Below, piece after piece: positions 1 through 6,379 of a DNA stretch of 8,595 nt. The stretch spans positions 475 to 9,069 of the forward strand of contig PLHN01000265.1 of the NCBI GenBank assembly GCA_003139975.1, read 5' to 3'. A program made the position numbers and the translations under genes. The stretch comes from Acidobacteriaceae bacterium (GTDB taxonomy: Bacteria; Acidobacteriota; Terriglobia; Terriglobales; Acidobacteriaceae). Each line of letters begins with the position of its first letter. Positions within the stretch are counted from its first letter, which is position 1. Below the pieces are notes generated by a model, which saw nothing but the letters and a program-made list of their open reading frames with translations, did no database searches and was not told the origin of the DNA.

Positions 1-2
1 TG

Positions 3-1385
3 TTGATTGTCGATGACGAGCAGGCCATTCGCCGGCTCTGCATGACGGTGGGCGAATCGCTCGGGTTTTCCTGCTTCGAAGCGGAGAGCGGCGATGCCGC
101 CCTGGCGCTACTCGAGGAGCAGCCCATTCACATGGTGCTCACTGACCTCGTCATGCCACGCATGTCCGGCATTGAATTCCTGGAGCAGGTCAAGCGCGCC
201 TATCCGCGGATTGAGGTTGCCGTAATGACCGGCCATGGCTCGGTCGAAACCGCGGTGCAGGCCATGAAGCTGGGCGCCTATGACTACATCGCAAAACCAT
301 TCGCTCCACTGGACGAGTTGCGGATGTTCCTGCGGCGCATGGCGGACAAGGTTCGCCTGGAAGAAGAAAATCTTTATCTTCGGGAACGCTCTGAGACCGA
401 GACCGCGGTGCACGGCATTATCGGTAATTCCACGAGAATTCAAAATGTGCTGCGCATGATTTCGCGGCTCAAAGATACGCGCACGCCAGTCCTGATCTCG
501 GGCGAAAGCGGGACCGGTAAAGAACTGGTCGCGCGCGCACTGCACTTCCGTGGTAATTTGGCCGCCCGTCCGTTTGTCGCGGTGGACTGTGGATCGCTGG
601 TTCCTACACTTATTGAGAGCGAGTTATTCGGCTACGAAAAGGGCGCGTTCACAGGAGCGCTGCGGTCCAAGCAGGGACTGCTCCAGTCGGCTGACACCGG
701 AACCATCTTTCTCGATGAGGTTGGCGAGTTACCGCTCGAAATGCAGGCCAAGTTACTGCGTTTCTTACAGGAGAAAGAAGTCCGCCCGGTAGGAAGCAAC
801 GAGAAGATCAAGGTGGACGTGCGGATTATGGCCGCCACCAATCGCGATCTGGAGACCGCATATAAGAAGGGAACCTTCCGCAAGGATCTTTTCTTCCGGC
901 TCAATGTGGTTACGATTTCCCTGCCGCCGCTGCGCGAGCGCCGCTCCGACATTCCGATTCTCTCCAACTGGTTTCTCGAACGTCTTGCTCCCGGGCGTGG
1001 TGTCCAGATTTCCGGCAATGCCATGAAGGCCCTGCTCGCCTATGACTGGCCCGGCAACGTGCGCGAACTGGAAAACTGCATCGAGCGCGCCATCGCGCTT
1101 ACCGACCAGCGCCTTCTCGATCTCAACGATCTTCCCGCCACGATCGCGCGCGCCGAACTCGGGGCGGTTCCCGAGCCGCACGTCATTCGCGAACTCACCG
1201 CGCAATCGACCGATCTGGAGGACCTGGAACGCGCCACCATAGCGCGCGTGTTCAGCGAGGTTAAGGGGGACAAAATCCGCGCCGGGAAAATGCTCGGCAT
1301 CAGCCGGGCCACGCTCTACCGCAAGCTCAAGAGATATAACATTGGGCTGCGAGAGGAGCCGAGTGGACCTGCTACGCTGCAGTAG
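3..1385 (+). CDS. NtrC-family sigma-54-dependent response regulator (5' end cut by window edge)
   Basis: Two-component response regulator that, once phosphorylated, should use ATP hydrolysis to open promoters bound by sigma-54 RNA polymerase. The visible 460 residues hold a receiver at about 1-115 (acidic pair D4-D5, phosphoacceptor D48 in LTDLVMP, T76, K98-P99). The AAA+ domain at about 138-370 has Walker A GESGTGKE (167-174), the sigma-54 contact loop GAFTGA (214-219), Walker B TIFLDEV (234-240) and WPGNVRELEN (349-358). A Fis-type helix-turn-helix lies at about 407-445 (GISRATLYRKL). Every catalytic motif is intact, so it should be active. The first visible codon is TTG inside receiver strand 1 (LIVDDE), so it is probably an internal Leu and the true start lies just left of the window. 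No -24/-12 sigma-54 promoter was seen nearby, so its targets are unknown. The family assignment is firm; the specific subfamily (NtrC, AtoC, ZraR and so on) cannot be fixed. Confidence 0.96.
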   Translation: MIVDDEQAIRRLCMTVGESLGFSCFEAESGDAALALLEEQPIHMVLTDLVMPRMSGIEFLEQVKRAYPRIEVAVMTGHGSVETAVQAMKLGAYDYIAKPFAPLDELRMFLRRMADKVRLEEENLYLRERSETETAVHGIIGNSTRIQNVLRMISRLKDTRTPVLISGESGTGKELVARALHFRGNLAARPFVAVDCGSLVPTLIESELFGYEKGAFTGALRSKQGLLQSADTGTIFLDEVGELPLEMQAKLLRFLQEKEVRPVGSNEKIKVDVRIMAATNRDLETAYKKGTFRKDLFFRLNVVTISLPPLRERRSDIPILSNWFLERLAPGRGVQISGNAMKALLAYDWPGNVRELENCIERAIALTDQRLLDLNDLPATIARAELGAVPEPHVIRELTAQSTDLEDLERATIARVFSEVKGDKIRAGKMLGISRATLYRKLKRYNIGLREEPSGPATLQ

Positions 1386-1591
1386 ACGATTCGATCGTTG
1401 TTCCGATTCCGTAACTGCGGAGCATGAGCCTCTCGCAAAGTCCTGAACCTACGTTTCCAACAAACTGCGATCTGTGTGGTTAGTCGTTCCGAATTCGTAA
1501 ATTCGCAGCTGACTTGTCAATCACTACGAACTTTGCGTTTGACATTCGCGGCGGGGAGGGGCGCACTAATATCGTCGTAATAATCTCTTGC

Positions 1592-1613
1592 TTGACAGCC
1601 CGCCTGATATAAT
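1592..1613 (+). promoter_or_regulatory. Extended -10 promoter for the secreted-protein block
   Basis: TGATATAAT at 1605-1613 matches the extended -10 consensus TGnTATAAT perfectly. A perfect TTGACA sits at 1592-1597, but only 10 bases before the -10 hexamer (1608-1613), so it cannot act as its normal -35 box. At normal spacing (16-18 bases) the -35 is poor, which fits an extended -10 promoter. Transcription would start near 1620, leaving a leader of about 39 bases before the ATG at 1659. The rest of the 1386-1658 gap shows a second TTGACA (1539-1544) without a good -10, and no clear terminator for the regulator upstream. Confidence 0.6.
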
Positions 1614-1658
1614 CCGTGAGAGTTACATCGCAGACTGCGCGCTTTTGAGGGGGGAGAC

Positions 1659-2210
1659 ATGCGACGACAGACATTTCGGTATCTATGCCAGATTATGTTA
1701 GTGTCAGCGATGGTATTGCCCTGTAGCAGGGCGTTTGGGCAGGGGTGCGGACTGGAGCCCGAACCTGGCTCGGTGGTGGAGTGCATTTCGGGCCCGCAGG
1801 TTCCCTCTACCTGTACAAGCTTTGGCGATCCTTCGGATTACTGCTCGATTAACTATAGTGAGTGCCTAATTGCAAAAAACAGGTATCAGAGATGGACGGT
1901 GGCCAGCTCACAGCCAGACCCCGACGAATGCGGAGGCGGTGGTGGCGGCGAATGTTCGGGCCGCTGCCTGGAAACTGGTTGCCCACCAACCTATACCTGC
2001 GACGCCTCGACTTGCGGTTGCGTGTACCTGTTTGGAGAGGTTAAGGGGCAGGGCAATAGAACCAAACGCGGTTGCAGTAATCGCGCACCCGCTACTACAA
2101 GGGCGCGCCCCATGGTTCTCTCCTCGGGCAATTATCGCGACGGTGGGCTCTATGAGGGGTTATTGTTGGTTTTTTCGCAGGACAAGGGGCAGCTAGTGTG
2201 CCCCAATTAA
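1659..2210 (+). CDS. Small secreted cysteine-rich protein
   Basis: The family is not recognised. The 183-residue product begins with a typical Sec signal peptide (basic MRRQ, hydrophobic stretch at about 9-21, probable cleavage near 25-28). The mature part holds 14 cysteines, an unusually high share, which suggests a disulfide-stabilised protein in the periplasm or outside the cell. A compact cluster spans C99-C121 with the spacing C-x3-C-x4-C-x5-C-x4-C-x-C, preceded by six glycines in a row (92-97), which look like a flexible linker. The C-terminal 45 residues are less cysteine-rich and could be a separate segment; a frameshift there cannot be excluded. The ATG is supported by a purine-rich GGGGGGAGA site 2-3 bases upstream of it and by the extended -10 promoter. 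The next gene starts 44 bases downstream on the same strand with no evident terminator between, so the two are probably co-transcribed. Confidence 0.75.
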   Translation: MRRQTFRYLCQIMLVSAMVLPCSRAFGQGCGLEPEPGSVVECISGPQVPSTCTSFGDPSDYCSINYSECLIAKNRYQRWTVASSQPDPDECGGGGGGECSGRCLETGCPPTYTCDASTCGCVYLFGEVKGQGNRTKRGCSNRAPATTRARPMVLSSGNYRDGGLYEGLLLVFSQDKGQLVCPN

Positions 2211-2243
2211 CCGTTGTACCTTTGAACGAAGGAAATGCCGTTG

Positions 2244-2250
2244 GGGGTGA
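2244..2250 (+). promoter_or_regulatory. Ribosome binding site choosing the ATG at 2255
   Basis: GGGGTGA ends 4 bases before ATG 2255. The reading frame is open back to an ATG at 2198, inside the end of the preceding gene, but only the 2255 start places the hydrophobic signal peptide at the N-terminus. Confidence 0.6.
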
Positions 2251-2254
2251 AACT

Positions 2255-3403
2255 ATGAAAATGACGCCGCTCCTGTTGGCCAGCCTGTGCGCGGTCCCGA
2301 CGCTGTGCGCGCAGCAGGCTCCAAACACGGTCGTAAGTCTTACGGCAACCACCAAAGTTGTCGTCCCCTCAACGCACTACGGAAGCATGAGCTTCGGCGA
2401 GGACATGTGTGACAGTGCCGGCAATCTCTATACCGCGCAAGATGACACTTCCGCCGATGAGGCCACTATGAAAGCCCTGACCGCGGAAGAGGTGGGCGCG
2501 ACGATGAGGAAACGCGCGACGCTGCCTTTCCAGAAAATAACGCCTGTAGGGACCCTAGCCGGAAGTTTTGGAATTGCGGATGTCTTTCCCGGCGCTAGAG
2601 CCGTCACCCGCCATGGCTTTTTTGTGAGCGCGGAGGGAAAAGTCTTCCAGGCAGTACATGTGCATGACCGCGACGACAGCGTCTTTGTGGTGGAATTCGC
2701 CCAGGACGGCTCGGTCAAGGCGAAAACGGAGCTGCAGGTGGGACCGCTCAGGGGCATCGAGGGGGTCCCAGCCACTCCAGGAGGCCCGGTGGGATCGTGG
2801 GCGTCGCCTTGGCATTTGGCGGTCTTCAAGTCGGGCGAGTATCTATTGACAGGCGCAGCCGGGAAAGACCGTCTCACCCCTTTCACGGCAGTGTTCGACG
2901 CGAACGGGCGCATGTTGAAGAAAATCTATGAGCCCGAAGACGAGGAAGCCCGCCTAAAGACAAGGCCCGACGCCTATTATGCTTCGAGCCGCGGAGGCGA
3001 CGGCGGCCTGGACTTTCTGAGGTCTGGGGGTATCGCCGCTGGCCCCGACGGCAACGTTTACCTTTTGCATGGCACCCAAGCATACGCCTTGGTCTATGTC
3101 ATTTCCTCCAAGGGCGACGTGGTTCGCAAACTGCGAATTGAATCGGGAGATCCCGAGCTCGTGGCAAGGAGCATCAAATTGTATGCCGGACACCTTGCGG
3201 TCGAATTTGACGATAAGTGGGCTGGTGAACGTCGAAACCTGATCAAAGTAACTGACCTGCAGGGCGGCCCGGTCGCAGACTATAAGATCGGCACCGTGGG
3301 CGGCGATTTCCTGTACATGGCCGACTACGGCCCGGAGGGATTCACCTTCACTCCCTGGAGTCACGAGGGCAACATGTATCTAGTCAAGGCCAAACTGCCG
3401 TAG
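2255..3403 (+). CDS. Secreted beta-propeller-like protein (first tandem paralogue)
   Basis: A 382-residue exported protein of unknown function. Residues 1-19 form a signal peptide (MKMTPLLLAS onward) with likely cleavage after LCA. The mature part has repeated units of the form D-x-x-GNLY or PDGNVYL followed by a strand and a polar turn: DSAGNLY (53-59), FAQDGSVK (148-155), FDANGRM (214-220), GPDGNVYL (263-270), SSKGDVVRKL (284-293) and a final GNMYLVKAKLP. Such spacing is typical of NHL/six-bladed beta-propeller proteins, but no exact family or catalytic residues could be named. The following gene is a diverged paralogue: both share a xLAVFxSGxxLxxG block, PFT-x-x-F-x-A-x-G, an x-DGNxYL block and a GD/GE-VVR block. 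It probably acts in the periplasm or at the cell surface, perhaps in binding or scaffolding. A 197-base gap precedes the paralogue, with no clear terminator. Confidence 0.85.
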   Translation: MKMTPLLLASLCAVPTLCAQQAPNTVVSLTATTKVVVPSTHYGSMSFGEDMCDSAGNLYTAQDDTSADEATMKALTAEEVGATMRKRATLPFQKITPVGTLAGSFGIADVFPGARAVTRHGFFVSAEGKVFQAVHVHDRDDSVFVVEFAQDGSVKAKTELQVGPLRGIEGVPATPGGPVGSWASPWHLAVFKSGEYLLTGAAGKDRLTPFTAVFDANGRMLKKIYEPEDEEARLKTRPDAYYASSRGGDGGLDFLRSGGIAAGPDGNVYLLHGTQAYALVYVISSKGDVVRKLRIESGDPELVARSIKLYAGHLAVEFDDKWAGERRNLIKVTDLQGGPVADYKIGTVGGDFLYMADYGPEGFTFTPWSHEGNMYLVKAKLP

Positions 3404-3586
3404 GTCCGATGCAGGGCTTCTCGGCTTGTTGGAGGTGGGCCTATAAAGGTATCCCCGCCCTTGCCAATGAGCCTGTGCGCGGGTGCAGTTTCTGATTGCC
3501 GAGTCACACCGGGGAGCGGTTTCGTGAGAGCACGTGCCCGCCACGCCTACCAATTGATCGCCGAAGAGGGCCCAAACGACGCTTGT

Positions 3587-3592
3587 GGAGGA
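3587..3592 (+). promoter_or_regulatory. Ribosome binding site choosing the ATG at 3601
   Basis: GGAGGA, a near-perfect Shine-Dalgarno sequence, lies 8 bases before ATG 3601. The frame is open back to 3496, but the 35 extra residues are arginine- and proline-rich and would bury the signal peptide. The upstream gap (3404-3600) has a TATAAA at 3442-3447 without a convincing -35, so a separate promoter for this gene is possible but unproven. Confidence 0.7.
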
Positions 3593-3600
3593 ATGTCGCC

Positions 3601-4716
3601 ATGGTTAGGCGTATCAGCAAGATTCTTGCAATGTTTTGGCTGCTAAGCGCGCTGGCTATCGCCCAATCGGCCGAACAGAGGAAGCAGACTTGGATAAAGG
3701 AGTCACAGAGACCGCAGTTACCGGCGAAGAAGGCCGTCGACGGGCATTTGATGCGAGTAGGCACCATAACGAGCCCTTCTGAACTGGCGGACAGGTTTTA
3801 CAGACCAATGAAGTGCGACAACGACGGCAACCTCTACCTCCGCACAGAGGTGGCTGGCCTTCCAGCGATTCACAAGCTGAACGCCAAGGGCGAAATGGTC
3901 GCGCTGTTCGAGGCCCGTTCCAACCCTAACAATACGAATAAGGTGGACGCTGCGAGCTACTTCGCCTTCGACCCGGAGGGCGGAGACCTGTACGAACTTG
4001 TCTATCCTCACGAGCCGGGCCGATACGTGTATGTTTACAAAGCCGATGGTACGTTCAAGTCCGCAGTGAAACTCAGAGCGGGCTTTCCGATTGTGCCGAA
4101 GACGCTGGCGGTCTTTCCGAGCGGCCAGTTTCTTATTTCGGGCGAGGAATACGATGCGGATCGGACGGCGGCGATGTGGCCGTTCACCGGAATCTTTGCC
4201 GCCGATGGAGCGTTGCTAAAGGAGTTGGATGTTGGGGATGAGAAAGAACTTCACGACATGGCGGTGGCGGGCGACCTTCGCGCGGTACGTCCGGGTTCGA
4301 TTTCCAATCGCGCTGTCGACGGTGGGTGGGCAGAGATGGGGGCGGATGGGAATGCCTATCTGATGCGCTGGACGGACCCCGCGATCTTCTACGCAATATC
4401 GGCCGGCGGCGAAGTTGTGCGGCGATTTACGGTGGACCCCGCGGAACCTGGGTACCTGCCGTGGGGAGTGCACGTGTACAAGAACAGGATTGCCGTGCTG
4501 TTTGAGGAAGGGCAACGGCACGACAAGATCTTGAAGATTGTCGATCTCGAGGGCCATGAGATCGCCACCTATGACGAGCCAAGGAAGGCCGACGGCAAGC
4601 CCGGAGACGCAATCAGCGCGGCCTTTGCCTGCTACACGGAAAATCCAACGCGCTTCGTATCTCTTGGGTCGGACGACGACAACAAGGTGCAATTCTGGAT
4701 TGCGGAGCCGCGCTGA
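3601..4716 (+). CDS. Secreted beta-propeller-like protein (second tandem paralogue)
   Basis: A 371-residue exported paralogue of the preceding gene, function unknown. The signal peptide is residues 1 to about 21 (basic MVRRISK, hydrophobic core, ALAIAQSA cleavage region). Repeat-like blocks line up with the neighbour in the same order: CDNDGNLYL (72-80), KLNAKGEMV (92-100), FDPEGGDLYEL (123-133), LAVFPSGQFLISG (169-181), PFTGIFAADGALLKEL (194-209), GADGNAYLM (248-256), SAGGEVVRRF (267-276) and KNRIAVLFEE (294-303). This supports an origin by tandem duplication and long divergence. The first blade differs most: here an extended KQTWIKESQRPQLPAKK segment follows the signal, in place of the VVSLTATTKVVVPSTHYG region of the neighbour. 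No catalytic motif was recognised. A structural or ligand-binding role in the envelope is the safest reading. Confidence 0.85.
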   Translation: MVRRISKILAMFWLLSALAIAQSAEQRKQTWIKESQRPQLPAKKAVDGHLMRVGTITSPSELADRFYRPMKCDNDGNLYLRTEVAGLPAIHKLNAKGEMVALFEARSNPNNTNKVDAASYFAFDPEGGDLYELVYPHEPGRYVYVYKADGTFKSAVKLRAGFPIVPKTLAVFPSGQFLISGEEYDADRTAAMWPFTGIFAADGALLKELDVGDEKELHDMAVAGDLRAVRPGSISNRAVDGGWAEMGADGNAYLMRWTDPAIFYAISAGGEVVRRFTVDPAEPGYLPWGVHVYKNRIAVLFEEGQRHDKILKIVDLEGHEIATYDEPRKADGKPGDAISAAFACYTENPTRFVSLGSDDDNKVQFWIAEPR

Positions 4717-4888
4717 ACAGCAGCCGCAGCTGGGTACCGCCGACAGGAGTGTCCTGCGCCTAAGCCAATGTGAGACGATTCCATCCACTCGTGTCACTCT
4801 GAGACGTGCTTTAGCAAGGTTTCTGGAGATGGAGCGGAAGGGCGCCGAAACAAGGGTGCTAACCGCTGTTATTTCAATCGCGTACTCG

Positions 4889-4931
4889 TAAGTGCATGCC
4901 CCTTCAAGTTTTGGTAGCAGTCGTGCACTTA
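4889..4931. repeat. 8-base inverted repeat, 27-base spacer
   Basis: TAAGTGCA at 4889-4896 and TGCACTTA at 4924-4931 are exact reverse complements. The left arm runs into a GCATGC palindrome (4894-4899). It could be an operator-like dyad for the downstream genes, or chance. Confidence 0.35.
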
Positions 4932-4967
4932 GCTTAGGCGATCCAGCAGAAGCGAGTCCCCCTCGAA

Positions 4968-4991
4968 CCTCTTCTCCAAACTGAGAAGAGG
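4968..4991 (+). terminator. Perfect 9-base-pair hairpin ahead of the PilZ-like gene (terminator or attenuator candidate)
   Basis: CCTCTTCTC (4968-4976) and GAGAAGAGG (4983-4991) are exact reverse complements around a 6-base loop. No T-run follows on either strand, so it is not a textbook intrinsic terminator. It ends 33 bases before the GTG start at 5025 and 16 bases before that gene's ribosome binding site, so it may be a leader hairpin. The far end of the secreted block is 251 bases upstream. Confidence 0.4.
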
Positions 4992-5024
4992 CGGCCGCTT
5001 CAGTTCCGGAGATAAAAACAAACC

Positions 5025-5405
5025 GTGCCCTATCAGGCAAGCGCTCCAGCCCGCGCTCTCGAGGTTGATTTCGTCGGCCAGTTGGCCAAGTTCTTTCCGG
5101 AAGCGACGCCGGTTCGCATCCCCATTCGCCTGAGCCGCGCCAACGGTTCTGAAAACGGCAATGGCACTGCCGGCGGAAATGGATGGTCTCCGCTGGAGGA
5201 AACGGTCATCGAGTTCGGCACGCCTCGCGAAGTTCTCTTTCTCGTCAAACATCCGCTCGAGTTTGCGGACGCGGTTCTGGTGGAAAGCAAGGACGGCGCG
5301 CTGCGCGCCGAAGCCTCCGTCGTCGCCGCTCAATATCATCCGGAACGGACCGTGGTTGCGGGCCGCTTCCTTAAACCTGTTCCCAATTGGATTGTGAAAT
5401 CATGA
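5025..5405 (+). CDS. Short PilZ-like protein, first gene of the signalling block
   Basis: A 126-residue cytosolic protein whose layout resembles the small PilZ-like proteins of soil bacteria. It has a basic RIPIRLSR strand (31-38), then an E-E-T block (59-61), a strand containing REVLFLVKHPLE (68-79) where PilZ proteins carry the G-x-hydrophobic-x-PLxxG pattern, and a closing GRFLKPVPNW (113-122) like the final strand of the fold. The c-di-GMP signature (RxxxR followed by D/NxSxxG) is not clearly present: R31 and R35 have the right spacing, but the second motif is missing. It may therefore bind no nucleotide and act through protein contacts. A glycine/asparagine-rich loop (about 40-53) interrupts the fold. 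The start is GTG, with GGAGAT 11 bases upstream. Its stop overlaps the next start (ATGA), implying translational coupling. The PilZ-like call is by eye only and could be wrong. Confidence 0.65.
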   Translation: MPYQASAPARALEVDFVGQLAKFFPEATPVRIPIRLSRANGSENGNGTAGGNGWSPLEETVIEFGTPREVLFLVKHPLEFADAVLVESKDGALRAEASVVAAQYHPERTVVAGRFLKPVPNWIVKS

Positions 5406-6334
5406 TTGCATCCCAGCATTCTCCCGAAGAGCGGGCCTCCGTAGTGCAGGGCCTGTACCCCATTTACACCGCGCTGGTGCGAGAGTTCGTGATCGAGGTT
5501 GCCGATTGCCCGCAAGAGCCCGAAGCGACGCCCGAGGCTACCGAAGAATGCGAAGCTTGGCTCAGTCGGGTCGACGCCGAGATTCAGGTGCACCAGTTGC
5601 GCCAGTTTCTCCAGACCACGCCGCTGGCGAGCGAGGCTGTGCTTCGCAACCTGCTCGCGCATCACATGCAGAAGCCGGTGAAGTCGGCCGCCGACCGCGA
5701 CAAAATGGATTTCCTGCTGGTCCAGTATTTCTCGTTCTGCGCGCCTTCCGGTCTGGAAGAATCTGATGTCGATCTGGAATTCGTGGCGCAGGTTCTTGAG
5801 CCTGTGCTCGGTGAGCAGCGGGTGAATTGTCCAGAATGGCTCGTGGCGCTTGATTCTATCCTCGCGACGGCGACGCACTGCCGCCGCCTCAGCGAACTCT
5901 TGCACAGCGGAGTGCTCGATCAGGGCCGCAAGCTCAAAACGCAAGCCGGCGAACGCTTCTACGATCCTGCTGCCATGGTCGCTTTTGTACGTTTCAATTT
6001 CATGATCCGGCGCATCTTTTTCCGGAGGATGCACGACGATCTTAACGCCATCCAGGACGGCCTGCGCGAGCTCGAACAGCGCGGCATCGCCACCATCGAC
6101 TGCCGTCGCGCGCAGTTTTCCGCCGGCGAGCCGACCAGCCGCCTGCGCATGATTTGCCAGTCGTGGAAAGTCATGTTCCACGCCGAATATTCCTCGGGGC
6201 ATCCGTTGCGCATGTTGGTCGATCTTCGGGCCGCAGTGGATGACGCTCTCAAGGGATCGGGGGCGGCGAAAGGGAAGAACTCGCGTGCTGCCGCCGCCGG
6301 GGCCGCCGAGTCGGACCCTGGAAGGATTCAATAG
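5402..6334 (+). CDS. Unknown helical cytosolic protein, coupled to the PilZ-like gene
   Basis: The 310-residue product is not recognised. It has no signal peptide or membrane segment and reads as almost all helix, rich in Leu, Ala, Glu and Arg. Points to note are an acidic stretch at 38-52, a conserved-looking block NCPEWLVALDSIL (142-154), a basic/aromatic patch FNFMIRRIFFRRM (198-210) followed by an amphipathic helix HDDLNAIQDGLRELEQRG (211-228), and a low-complexity Ala/Gly/Lys tail after about 284. ATG 5402 is chosen because it overlaps the upstream stop in ATGA, the usual sign of coupled translation; an in-frame TTG at 5387 is a weaker alternative. It lies between a PilZ-like protein and a DHp-domain protein, which hints at a role as a partner or scaffold in the same signalling module. 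A long antisense frame over the same bases is a composition artefact. Confidence 0.82.
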   Translation: MIASQHSPEERASVVQGLYPIYTALVREFVIEVADCPQEPEATPEATEECEAWLSRVDAEIQVHQLRQFLQTTPLASEAVLRNLLAHHMQKPVKSAADRDKMDFLLVQYFSFCAPSGLEESDVDLEFVAQVLEPVLGEQRVNCPEWLVALDSILATATHCRRLSELLHSGVLDQGRKLKTQAGERFYDPAAMVAFVRFNFMIRRIFFRRMHDDLNAIQDGLRELEQRGIATIDCRRAQFSAGEPTSRLRMICQSWKVMFHAEYSSGHPLRMLVDLRAAVDDALKGSGAAKGKNSRAAAAGAAESDPGRIQ

Positions 6335-6379
6335 AGCAGGCCCCTCTTGCCCGCGCGCAAGTTGCCAGGCGCATCAGCC

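Larger units (their letters stand above)
4717..5024 (+). other. 308-base intergenic region between the secreted block and the signalling block
   Basis: No gene is supported here. Open frames in this stretch are short or antisense extensions with no ribosome binding site. It contains an 8-base inverted repeat (4889-4931) and a strong 9-base hairpin (4968-4991). No convincing sigma-70 or sigma-54 promoter could be picked out by eye, although one is expected for the downstream genes. Confidence 0.6.

Noticed and set aside
3461..3646. 61-residue plus-strand frame before the second propeller gene
   Set aside because: No ribosome site, odd composition, and it overlaps the start of a well-supported gene in another frame.
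4216..5040. 274-residue minus-strand frame spanning the end of the second propeller gene and the gap
   Set aside because: Antisense to a clear secreted protein, with no ribosome site and no recognisable domain.
5336..6331. Long 331-residue open frame on the minus strand
   Set aside because: It is the antisense of the 310-residue plus-strand gene, which has the ATGA overlap with its neighbour and sensible protein composition; the minus product is His/Arg/Gly-rich and looks like a GC-driven shadow.
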